A stretch of DNA of 64,000 bases from Hyphomicrobiales bacterium (GTDB lineage: Bacteria > Pseudomonadota > Alphaproteobacteria > Rhizobiales > Beijerinckiaceae): NCBI GenBank assembly GCA_930633525.1, contig CAKNFP010000001.1:1838001-1902000 (forward strand). The letters run 5' to 3'. The translations under genes were made by a program, and so were the position numbers. Under the pieces are notes generated by a model. That model had not been told where the DNA came from and did no database searches. It was given only the letters and a program-made list of their open reading frames with translations. Shown in pieces: positions 1 through 7,020 of the stretch (positions within the stretch are counted from its first letter, which is position 1; each line of letters starts with the position of its first letter).

Positions 1-280
1 ACAACCGCTTTCAGCAGCTGGCACTCCAAGCTCCCAGACCGCGCGGTCAAGGCACGGATCGCTGCTCGCATCGACCGGCCTTGCGCTGGGCAATCCGGGC
101 GATGTGAAGCCTGTTGGGGCCGGAATCAGCGAACTCAGGGTCAACTATGGGCCGGGCTTCCGTGTGTATTTCACGCGGGTCGGCAATATGGTCGTCATCC
201 TTCTTTGTGGTGGTGACAAGAGCACACAGGACGAGGATATCCGCTCGGCTAAGGCCTTGGCCTCCGAACTCGGAGATTAG
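1..280 (+). pseudogene. Frameshifted HigB/RelE-type toxin (HI1419 family), 5' end outside window
   Basis: The gene continues off the left edge. In the first frame, bases 1-78 encode FSSWHSKLPDRAVKARIAAR and so on, the start of a Gp49/HI1419-like toxin. From base 80 the homology moves to the next frame: LALGNPGDVKPVG, SELRVNYGPGFRVYF and LLCGGDKSTQ, ending at the TAG at 278-280. One surplus C at about 79-80 breaks the frame. Family members are ribosome-associated mRNA interferases of about 95-100 residues. The intact antitoxin starts two bases after the stop. I infer an inactivated toxin, but a sequencing error would look the same. Confidence 0.8.
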
Positions 281-282
281 AC

Positions 283-576
283 ATGGCACTTGAGACAACC
301 CGTTGGGATTCCAGCAAGTATCTCGACAGCGAGGAAGCGATCGTCGCCTATATGGACGCCGTCCTTGAAGAAGGCGATCCAGCCCTTGTGACCCATGCCC
401 TTGGCCAGATTGCGAAGGCCCGTGGAATGACACAGATCGCTCGTGAGACAGGCCTTTCACGCGAGAGTCTCTATCGGGCGCTAAGCGCTGAAGGACATCC
501 CGAGTTCGCGACAGTGATGAAGGTCATGCGTGCGCTGGGGCTTCGTTTGTCGGCGTCGACGACCAAAGCCGCATAA
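283..576 (+). CDS. HI1420-type addiction-module antitoxin (Xre-like HTH)
   Basis: This 97-residue protein begins MALETTRWDSSKYL. A YMDAVLEEGDPALVTHALG segment follows, then a helix-turn-helix (KARGMTQIARETGLSRESLYRALS) and the C-terminal HPEFATVMKVMRALGLRLS that is typical of the downstream partner in HI1419/HI1420 modules. It would neutralise the neighbouring toxin and repress the operon through its HTH. The ATG lies 2 bp after the toxin stop, so the genes are probably translationally coupled. The reading frame is intact although the toxin is frameshifted. Confidence 0.88.
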   Translation: MALETTRWDSSKYLDSEEAIVAYMDAVLEEGDPALVTHALGQIAKARGMTQIARETGLSRESLYRALSAEGHPEFATVMKVMRALGLRLSASTTKAA

Positions 577-684
577 CTTTTCGCTTTTCCTTTAGCGTCG
601 TGATGCCGCGGCGAGTCGACGGTATCTCGGATCTTTTACCAACCGGGGAGCAACATCGTTCATGACGATTATATCGCCCTCAAG

Positions 685-783
685 ATGATCGAGCAGGCGC
701 CAGCCCCCCTGGCGGATCTGGAGCGATCGGCCCGCTTCCTCTATCTGCAACGCCTGTCCTTCGGCGGCAACGTCGCGGGACGG
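685..783 (+). pseudogene. Remnant of a D12-class DNA adenine methylase
   Basis: This frame encodes LADLERSARFLYLQRLSFGG followed by NVAGR. That closely matches the internal block RAARFLYLQR-x-FGGKVAGR of phage and plasmid D12-class N6-adenine methyltransferases. The DPPY and FxGxG motifs needed for catalysis and SAM binding are not found on either side, and the sequence downstream of about 783 is unrelated. It is therefore a short leftover of a phage-type dam gene. It lies between the toxin-antitoxin pair and a tRNA-Arg, which supports this stretch being a decayed mobile element. Confidence 0.6.
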
Positions 784-916
784 ATCCATGACAGCGCGGT
801 GGGGCTCGGCCTGGAGGGACGTAGCGCGCCCAGATCAAGTACCAATCTGACCCTAAGGGATCACGCATGCGGCGAGTTCCGCGATGAACCGGGGACCTCA
901 GATCATACCGCTTCGG

Positions 917-960
917 GCGCTGACATTTGATGTTGCGCGCGCTGACATCTGATTTTGCGC
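917..960. repeat. Two adjacent 22-bp direct repeats
   Basis: Bases 917-938 and 939-960 are abutting copies of a 22-bp unit beginning GCGCTGACAT and ending TTGCGC; they differ at two positions. Multiple short repeats near the end are common in IS21-type elements, but no transposase is visible here, so the link is only a suggestion. The repeats lie between the methylase remnant and the tRNA-Arg. Confidence 0.6.
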
Positions 961-980
961 GCTACACGAAAGCGGAACAT

Positions 981-1014
981 TTGTCGGAATACGCAGCAGT
1001 ACCGTTGTCGGAAT
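981..1014. repeat. Pair of TTGTCGGAAT repeats
   Basis: TTGTCGGAAT occurs at 981-990 and again at 1005-1014, 24 bp apart. Spaced repeats with a TGTCGGAAT core are found at the ends of some IS21-family elements. With no transposase present they may mark the scar of a lost element. This identification is tentative. Confidence 0.4.
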
Positions 1015-1050
1015 GGCTGCGCTGAATATTGCCTAAGTCATTGAAAACGC

Positions 1051-1127
1051 TGGCGACCCCGACAGGATTCGAACCTGTGACCCGCAGCTTAGAAGGCTGC
1101 TGCTCTATCCAGCTGAGCTACGGGGCC
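1051..1127 (-). tRNA. tRNA-Arg (anticodon TCT)
   Basis: The minus strand folds into a full cloverleaf. The acceptor stem GGCCCCG pairs with CGGGGTC (one G-U), with a D-arm GCTCAGCTGGATAGAGC, an anticodon loop CTTCTAA with TCT, and a T-arm around GGTTCGAATCC. The discriminator base is G and the 3' CCA is encoded. The gene reads AGA codons. Its 3' end at 1051 faces the decayed accessory DNA to the left, as expected for a tRNA used as an integration site. Confidence 0.95.
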
Positions 1128-1144
1128 TTCAGTTTTTTGCCGCG

Positions 1145-1450
1145 TCAGTGAGTCCAGGGCTGGACGCGGTTGAACTTGAAATTATCGGAGTAGGAGGCCA
1201 GGCGCCGCTCCACAGGCTTCGGCTCCTCCACGCGATAGTGGATCCCGTTCTTGTCCGCATAGGCCACAGCTTCCTCGCGCGTCGCGAAGAAGAGGCGCAG
1301 TTGCTGCTTCATGTCGGTTGAGCTGGTCCAGCCCATCAGGGGCTCAACCTCGCGTGGGCGATCGGCATCATATTCCAGCACCCAGCGCTTGGTCTTGGCA
1401 ACGCCAGACTGCATGGCATTCCGGGCAGGCTTGTAGATGCGCGCGCTCAT
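1145..1450 (-). CDS. NDUFS4-like complex I accessory subunit (ETC complex I subunit family)
   Basis: This 101-residue protein starts [16 protein letters not shown]. It has the family core [27 protein letters not shown] and [14 protein letters not shown], and ends [19 protein letters not shown]. It is the alphaproteobacterial homologue of the mitochondrial 18-kDa subunit NDUFS4 (PF04800), a peripheral-arm accessory subunit of NADH:ubiquinone oxidoreductase. A longer frame upstream would run into the tRNA-Pro, so the ATG at 1450 is chosen. The gene is sandwiched between two same-strand tRNAs and away from the nuo operon, which is usual for this family. Confidence 0.93.
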   Translation of the reverse strand: MSARIYKPARNAMQSGVAKTKRWVLEYDADRPREVEPLMGWTSSTDMKQQLRLFFATREEAVAYADKNGIHYRVEEPKPVERRLASYSDNFKFNRVQPWTH

Positions 1451-1508
1451 TCCAGGATTCCTGACGTACCTACGCCCCGCGAGGGGGTATATAGATCGCT
1501 TGCGAGGA

Positions 1509-1585
1509 TGGTCGGGGCAGCAGGATTTGAACCTGCGACCCTCTGCTCCCAAAGCAGATGCGCTACCGGACTGCGCTATGCCCCG
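1509..1585 (-). tRNA. tRNA-Pro (anticodon TGG)
   Basis: The minus-strand sequence starts CGGGGCATAGCGCAG and ends TGCCCCG-A-CCA, giving a fully paired seven-base acceptor stem with an encoded CCA. The anticodon loop is TTTGGGA on a CTGCT/AGCAG stem, so the anticodon is TGG. The T-arm contains GGTTCAAATCC. It lies 58 bp upstream of the complex I subunit gene on the same strand. Confidence 0.95.
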
Positions 1586-1764
1586 ATCAATCTCACTTGG
1601 CTGATTTCCTTAGAAAATCGGCCGGGGAAAGGCAAGTGCGGATTTGGGTTGAATGGAACATAAGGGGGTGGAAAGGCGCTGTCGGGGGCCAGAAGTCGCG
1701 AGAAAGTCCCGAACTGCGTTCGCCGTCCGTTCGGGACGGAGGCCCAGTCAGCGTGAGCGCTTGG

Positions 1765-2598
1765 TCACGGGCCGGACAAGGCGGCGGCTTCAGCGCTGCA
1801 ATCCGGCATCGGGCTCGCCTGCCTTGCCTTCGCCGCCTTCACTTCCGCCTGCGCGGCTTTGAGGTCGGCGAGAAAGGCCGGGTTGGTCTGCAGCCGCGCA
1901 GCGGTCGCGGCCCCCATGATACGTCCGGCATCGACATCGCTTTGCCAATGCGCATTGCAAATCACGCGGCTCTGTCCGAATTCGATGCCGCGCTTGAGCA
2001 GTGCATCCGCGCGCTCGGGATTGATCTGCGCGAAGACGAGGGCCCATCCCCAGCCTGCCGCCGTATGGCCGGATGGATAAGAGCCATCAGTCCTGAGAAG
2101 GGCCTCCTGATCGGCGCGGCACGTCGCTTCGTTATGAACCACGAAGGGGCGGGTGCGGTTGTACTTGTTCTTCACGCCATAGGTGGAGAGGCCAAAATCG
2201 GACAGCATCGTCTGCATCATTGCGTAGAGGCGGGGGGTTTGCTCGCTGCCGATCCGGACCCCCATGGCGCAGGAGAAATTGTCGGCAGCCTGCGGAAAAG
2301 CAAGATCGGCGTCCATGGCGGCGAGCTTCCAGCGCCCGGTGTTGCGCAAGGGGATCGTCGCGTTGCGCGCTTCCTCATCCCGGGCGAGCGCCGCCGAATC
2401 CGTCGCGGGCGGCGGGCCGAGCAGGACGAGGCTGTCCGGCAAGTCGGACCGTTCCAGATAGCCGGGGGCTATCTTGAAATGCGGGTCGGTGACGTTGGGG
2501 TGAGTCTCGCCCGATTGGGCAAGGGCCTGCCCGCAAAGCGCGAGCAAGACAAACGCGGCAACGCCGGCGGCCCGAGCCGCATTGGCTGTCGTAGACAT
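1765..2598 (-). CDS. Secreted class A non-specific acid phosphatase (PAP2 family)
   Basis: This 277-residue protein has a signal peptide (AGVAAFVLLALCGQALAQ) and the three PAP2 active-site blocks: KNKYNRTRP (K-x6-RP), GSYPSGHTAAGW, and SRVICNAHWQSD (SR-x5-H-x3-D). The two histidines and paired arginines form the vanadate/phosphate pocket in PhoN/PhoC enzymes. It should hydrolyse phosphomonoesters in the periplasm. AAGGA lies seven bases before the ATG at 2598; another ATG at 2604 is too close to it. It stands alone, divergent from the AraC gene. Confidence 0.92.
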   Translation of the reverse strand: MSTTANAARAAGVAAFVLLALCGQALAQSGETHPNVTDPHFKIAPGYLERSDLPDSLVLLGPPPATDSAALARDEEARNATIPLRNTGRWKLAAMDADLAFPQAADNFSCAMGVRIGSEQTPRLYAMMQTMLSDFGLSTYGVKNKYNRTRPFVVHNEATCRADQEALLRTDGSYPSGHTAAGWGWALVFAQINPERADALLKRGIEFGQSRVICNAHWQSDVDAGRIMGAATAARLQTNPAFLADLKAAQAEVKAAKARQASPMPDCSAEAAALSGP

Positions 2599-3017
2599 TC
2601 CCATTTCCTTCAGCGCTGCCCGACCTGAGACGTGCGGGTCAAAATTGGTAAGTCGCCGCGACGGCGGGGCGATGCATCGCTACGTCGTCACGAAAGCCGT
2701 CGCTCTGATAATCGGATGGAGCACCCGGTACCCTCAACGGCAGCCACATCGATGCCGCTCGCACAACGGCCGGCGCGGGCCTCCCCCCCGCGCTACCCGC
2801 ACCGGCCGCTGCGCAAGGAGGCGTTCTCCCCCTTCGCCTCCCACATCCGAAAGGCGCGTGCCCCCGCATGTGCAAAGGTTTGGATATCCATGCTGGCGTT
2901 ACCGGTCTTGCCATTTCGCGCCAATCGCGACCGGCTATTATGCCTCTGTGGCCGATGGCCCTTTCTTCGGGAATCTGCCTGGTGAAGAGTGCTATCCCGT
3001 AAACACGGCGAGGTTCA
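2599..3017. other. Intergenic region without a recognisable gene
   Basis: This 419-bp spacer separates the divergent acid phosphatase and AraC-type regulator genes. Frames in it show no family features. It presumably carries both promoters, but I see no convincing -35/-10 pair or strong repeat. Confidence 0.5.
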
Positions 3018-4025
3018 ATGGCTGAAATCCCTTTGACGCGCGGCCAGTTTCTGCTGCCTTTCGTCAGTATCCTCGACGATATCGGGGCGCCGGTTGACGC
3101 TCTTCTGGAGACGCATGGGCTACCCTCATCCCTGATGGAGAAGAGCGATCTTTACCTCCCGCTTCTGCCAGCACTCCGCTTGGTGGAAGCGGCCCGGCGC
3201 AGCCAGGGCATCGATGATTTCGGCTTTCTCGCGGCCCAGCGACTGCGTTACTCCCATATGCGAAAAAAGACACGCGCCCTGATCGCTCATTCGCCGACAC
3301 TGCTCGTCGCGCTGCGGTACGCCTGCCATTGCGCGTCGCAAGAAGACACTATTTTGAGCATGTGGATCGAACATGACACGGATCATGTGCGGGTCTGCAG
3401 CAGGCTCGCAGGGACAAGGGGGCTCCTGCATCTGAAGCACGCGCAATGGATCCAGAACATTTTCTCGGTGTACATCGTTCGGCAATTCGCGGGGCCAGAT
3501 TGGATGCCGACGGCGATTGGCTTTGAAGCGTCTTATGCGCCGAGCCCGGCGACACGCTCCTTCTGGCCGAATGTGCGATTTCTATCGGGCGAGCATGCAG
3601 CCTGGATCAGCGTGCCGATTGCGCTCCTCGGCCTCTCCAACATGTCGACCGCACGGCTTCCACCGCCGCAAGATCACGACGCCGGCCCTTCCGCCAATGA
3701 CATTGTTGAACTCCTCAAGCTGATGTTGCCAGCCTATCTAGATGAGGGAAGAACGGATCTAGCCGAGATCGCCGATATTGCAGGCGTCAGCGCGAGAACA
3801 CTTCAGCGCAAGCTCGCCGGTGTCGGCCTTACCTATTCCACCATACTTGAAACGGTAAGGTACGAGAATGCGAGCAGGCTTTTGCTTGACACGGATTGCC
3901 GGATCATCGATGTAGCCTTTTCCTCCGGTTACACGGATCCGGCGCATTTCAGCCGCGCTTTCCGCCGGATGACGGGCGTCACACCGCGCCAGTTTCGCGA
4001 GCAGGCGAGGGGTTCCCGCCGATGA
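3018..4025 (+). CDS. AraC-family regulator with Arabinose_bd-type N-terminal domain
   Basis: This 335-residue protein has an N-terminal ligand-sensing region of about 190 residues, like OruR/ArgR-type AraC regulators (RGQFLLPFVSILDDIGAPV, then LPALRLVEAARR). A C-terminal AraC double HTH covers about residues 235-330: LAEIADIAGVSARTLQRKLAGVGLTY, then IIDVAFSSGYTDPAHFSRAFRRMTGVTPRQFR. The second half matches the AraC signature almost exactly. It probably senses a small molecule and activates a nearby or unlinked catabolic gene. Candidate neighbours are the APC permease downstream and the divergent phosphatase; the sequence does not decide between them. Confidence 0.93.
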   Translation: MAEIPLTRGQFLLPFVSILDDIGAPVDALLETHGLPSSLMEKSDLYLPLLPALRLVEAARRSQGIDDFGFLAAQRLRYSHMRKKTRALIAHSPTLLVALRYACHCASQEDTILSMWIEHDTDHVRVCSRLAGTRGLLHLKHAQWIQNIFSVYIVRQFAGPDWMPTAIGFEASYAPSPATRSFWPNVRFLSGEHAAWISVPIALLGLSNMSTARLPPPQDHDAGPSANDIVELLKLMLPAYLDEGRTDLAEIADIAGVSARTLQRKLAGVGLTYSTILETVRYENASRLLLDTDCRIIDVAFSSGYTDPAHFSRAFRRMTGVTPRQFREQARGSRR

Positions 4026-4578
4026 TCGGAACTCAACCTAAGCCCAAATAGGGTTCTTTAGGTCATCATTGAGTTGCGCTTTCGCTAATCGCGGTCTCGT
4101 CAGGATATTTGCGAGGCACCTGCCGGTTCAGGACCATGCAGGTGACAAGTCTGATCATTGTCAGACCTGACCGCTTTCAGCGCTGGCCCCGAGAGACCTC
4201 GCGATATCTCGCGGAGATGCCTTCCAACAGGCGCCATCAATCCTTCTCACTCGCAGAAGGACAGGTCAGCCTCGGCCCCAGCACCACCCTCTCGCCAGCT
4301 GCGAATTTTTCGTCGTGCTCGTTTTGGCTCACCACCTAACGCACTGGCCTCAGGCAAGCACGGACGGGGAAAATGGCGAGCCGTGTCTTGGCGGGTCGTA
4401 TGGTTCTCGGTCTCCGACAGAAGCGCGAGCGTAAGTATATTGTTTCAAGCGGGTAACGGATCTGTGAACGTATGAAGCCACCATCATAATGGAATAACGT
4501 AATGGTGATTTGAGGAGAGGGGTATCTCTCGCAATTGATAGGATATCGACAGATTTTGGACGACGGAGAGGGATTTCG
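4026..4578. other. Intergenic region with a small operator-like inverted repeat
   Basis: No gene is recognised in these 553 bp between the AraC gene and the permease. An inverted repeat GTCTGA-6-TCAGAC lies at 4149-4166 and could be a regulator site. The final 100 bp before 4579 are AT-richer and probably hold the permease promoter, which I cannot place exactly. Confidence 0.4.
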
Positions 4579-5961
4579 ATGCCGCCCAAGAGTCATTCTG
4601 AGCCACAGGAGAGCTTGTCTGTATTCGATGCAGTTACAATTTTGGTCGGAATTGTCGTTGGAATTGGGATATTTCGTACGCCATCTCTTGTGGCAGGAAA
4701 TGTCGATACTGAGTTTGCGTTCCTGGCCGTGTGGCTTGTGGGCGGTTTCATCACGCTGATTGGTGCGCTTTGCTATGCCGAACTCGCGGCAGCCCATCCG
4801 CATGCGGGCGGAGAGTACCATTTCCTCTCGCGCGCCTATGGACGCTCGGTTGCAATGCTGTTCGGATGGGCGCGGGGCTCGGTGATCCAGACCGGCGCGA
4901 TCGCGGCTGTTGCCTTCGTTTTTGGTGACTATGCCGCGCAAGTGCTGCCGCTGGGGCCCCATGGCGTGGTAGTCTACGCGGCTCTTGCAGTTGTCGCGGT
5001 CACAGGATTGAACGTGATTGGAACATTGCAAAGCAAGCGACTGCAGATCGCTGTAACCTTTCTCGAACTCGGCTGCATCGCCGCCATTATCCTGGCCGCA
5101 TTTCTATGGGGTGGGGACGCTCCTCCTGTCAGGGAAGCCGCCTCACCTTCGGCTGGAGCCTTGGGGTTGGCGATGATCTTCGTGCTGCTCACCTATGGTG
5201 GCTGGAACGAGGCAGCCTATCTTTCGGGTGAGTTGCGTGATGCACCGCGTAATGTTCCGCGGGTGCTGCTCATCGGGACCGCTATCCTGGTGAGTATCTA
5301 TCTGCTCGCCAATGCCGCGCTTCTGAGCATTCTCGGCCTTGAAGGCCTGCGCCAATCGAACGCGGTCGCGGCCGACATGATGCGCGCGGTTGCCGGGGAG
5401 AGTGGGGCCGTGATCGTCAGCATCGCGATCATCGCGGCGGCGCTCTCCACCCTCAATGCCACGATCTTCACCGGCGCACGTGTCTATTTTGCGATGGCGC
5501 GCGACATGACGCTACTCCCGCGGGTCGGCGAATGGGATCCGCGCGGACGGACGCCGGCCAATGGCCTTATCCTGCAAGGCACAGTCGCCCTCGCGCTCGT
5601 TGCGCTGGGGTCCGCGAGCCGCGACGGCTTCCAGACCATGGTGGATTATACGGCGCCTGTGTTCTGGGGCTTTCTGCTGCTGGTCGGGACCGCCCTGATG
5701 GTCCTGCGCTGGCGCGAGCCCGATCGCAAACTGCCGTTTCGTGTCCCGTTCTACCCCGTGACACCCCTGCTGTTTTGTGCGGGATGCGTCTACATGCTGC
5801 ATGCCAGCGTCGCCTATACGGGATTTGGCGCGCTGGTCGGGCTCGCGGCCGTTGCCGCCGGCGCGCCCCTGCTCTTGTTCCGCCGCCCGGAGGAGAGCCG
5901 GACGGCAGCGGTCAGGCCCTCCCCTGCGCCCAATGCAGCGATAACGCCTGTTATCGACTGA
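4579..5961 (+). CDS. APC-superfamily amino acid permease
   Basis: This 460-residue polytopic membrane protein has about 12 hydrophobic segments. The APC signature in helix 1, ILVGIVVGIGIFRTPSLVAG, is the unwound GxGIF substrate site. ALCYAELAAAHPHAGGEYHF follows in helices 2-3. Later motifs include LTYGGWNEAAYLSGEL and the ATIFTGARVYFAMARD block of the LAT/YfnA-like subgroup. It should import an amino acid by proton symport. The ATG at 4579 has GGAGAGGG upstream; an in-frame ATG at 4510 lacks a ribosome site. The next gene starts 37 bp downstream, so they may be cotranscribed. Confidence 0.9.
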   Translation: MPPKSHSEPQESLSVFDAVTILVGIVVGIGIFRTPSLVAGNVDTEFAFLAVWLVGGFITLIGALCYAELAAAHPHAGGEYHFLSRAYGRSVAMLFGWARGSVIQTGAIAAVAFVFGDYAAQVLPLGPHGVVVYAALAVVAVTGLNVIGTLQSKRLQIAVTFLELGCIAAIILAAFLWGGDAPPVREAASPSAGALGLAMIFVLLTYGGWNEAAYLSGELRDAPRNVPRVLLIGTAILVSIYLLANAALLSILGLEGLRQSNAVAADMMRAVAGESGAVIVSIAIIAAALSTLNATIFTGARVYFAMARDMTLLPRVGEWDPRGRTPANGLILQGTVALALVALGSASRDGFQTMVDYTAPVFWGFLLLVGTALMVLRWREPDRKLPFRVPFYPVTPLLFCAGCVYMLHASVAYTGFGALVGLAAVAAGAPLLLFRRPEESRTAAVRPSPAPNAAITPVID

Positions 5962-5998
5962 TGCGACCAGACCACCCTCCTATCGAAGGAAATGTCCC

Positions 5999-6835
5999 AT
6001 GAAGCCGATCCGTCTTTTGGCGACTGCATGTGCAGCATCCATCCTCTCGCTCGGCGTGGCCATGGCCCAGCCAGCCCAGCCGGCGCAAACAGGCACGCCG
6101 ACCTACCAGCCTGAATCCGGACAGGCCGGCAAGGACGTCGTCTGGGTGCCGACCCACCAATCCCTTGTTGACCGCATGCTTGAGATGGCCGAGGTCACGC
6201 CGGATGACTATCTCATCGATCTCGGTTCCGGTGACGGACGAACCGTGATTACAGCTGCCAAGCGCGGTCTTCGCGCGCATGGCATCGAGTATAATCCCGA
6301 TCTGGTCACGCTGTCACAACGTGCGGCTGAAAGTGAGGGGGTCAAGGATCGCGCCACCTTCGCTCAGGGCGATATTTTCAAGACCGATTTCTCGGATGCG
6401 ACCGTATTGACGCTCTTCCTGCTGCCGGAACTCAATCTGCGACTACGCCCGACCATCCTCGAGATGAAGCCGGGAACGCGCGTGGTATCCAACACCTTCA
6501 TGATGGATGACTGGGAGCCGGACCAGAGCATCGAATCCGGTGCCGACTGCCAGTCTTTTTGCAATGCTCATAAATGGATCGTGCCGGCCAAAGTCGCTGG
6601 CACCTGGAAGCTCGACAACGCGGAGCTAAAGCTGACACAGAAGTTCCAGACGTTGACGGGCGAATTGATCCAGGATGGCAAGAGCCTGCCTCTGATAGAC
6701 GCCAGGATGAATGGTGCCGACATCACCTTCACCGCCGATGGCCGGGTCTACAAAGGGCGCGTCACCGAGGATCGGATGGAGAGCGCAGGCGACGCCGGCA
6801 GCCCGAGCTGGAGCGCGACGCGCAGCAGCACCTGA
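5999..6835 (+). CDS. Exported class I SAM-dependent methyltransferase-like protein
   Basis: This 278-residue protein opens with a signal peptide (about residues 1-23, ending GVAMAQ). It then has a compact Rossmann methyltransferase: the SAM motif LIDLGSGDGRTVITAAKRG, the acidic HGIEYNPDLV and the motif-II-like TFAQGDIFKTDF. The C-terminal 80 residues (LKLTQKFQTLTGEL to TADGRVYKGR) look like a small beta domain. DCQSFC adds two close cysteines. A good AAGGA site lies before the ATG. A methyltransferase with an export signal is odd because SAM is thought to be cytoplasmic. The substrate is unknown. Confidence 0.82.
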   Translation: MKPIRLLATACAASILSLGVAMAQPAQPAQTGTPTYQPESGQAGKDVVWVPTHQSLVDRMLEMAEVTPDDYLIDLGSGDGRTVITAAKRGLRAHGIEYNPDLVTLSQRAAESEGVKDRATFAQGDIFKTDFSDATVLTLFLLPELNLRLRPTILEMKPGTRVVSNTFMMDDWEPDQSIESGADCQSFCNAHKWIVPAKVAGTWKLDNAELKLTQKFQTLTGELIQDGKSLPLIDARMNGADITFTADGRVYKGRVTEDRMESAGDAGSPSWSATRSST

Positions 6836-6985
6836 TGGCTCTGAGGCGGTGACCTCCCCGGTGCGGAGCGGATCGCGGCGGCGCCAGAGGTGCGTTCACG
6901 CGCGCCACGGGATGCACCACGGCGAATTGCCCCCCAACACGCCGATGGCACATCCCGGACTCGGACATATCCCACGGTAAGGCAA

Positions 6986-7012
6986 GCGCCGGCGACGAAA
7001 AATCGCCGGCGC
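6986..7012. terminator. Bidirectional intrinsic-terminator-like hairpin
   Basis: A perfect 10-bp inverted repeat, GCGCCGGCGA and TCGCCGGCGC, encloses the loop CGAAAAA. It sits between the convergent methyltransferase and sulfatase genes, eight bases beyond the sulfatase stop. There is no long T-run after the stem, so it is a strong hairpin but not a textbook terminator. Confidence 0.65.
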
Positions 7013-7020
7013 GATCGCGA

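Noticed and set aside
1451..1552. Upstream extension of the complex I subunit gene
   Set aside because: It would run into the tRNA-Pro gene; the family start is at 1450.
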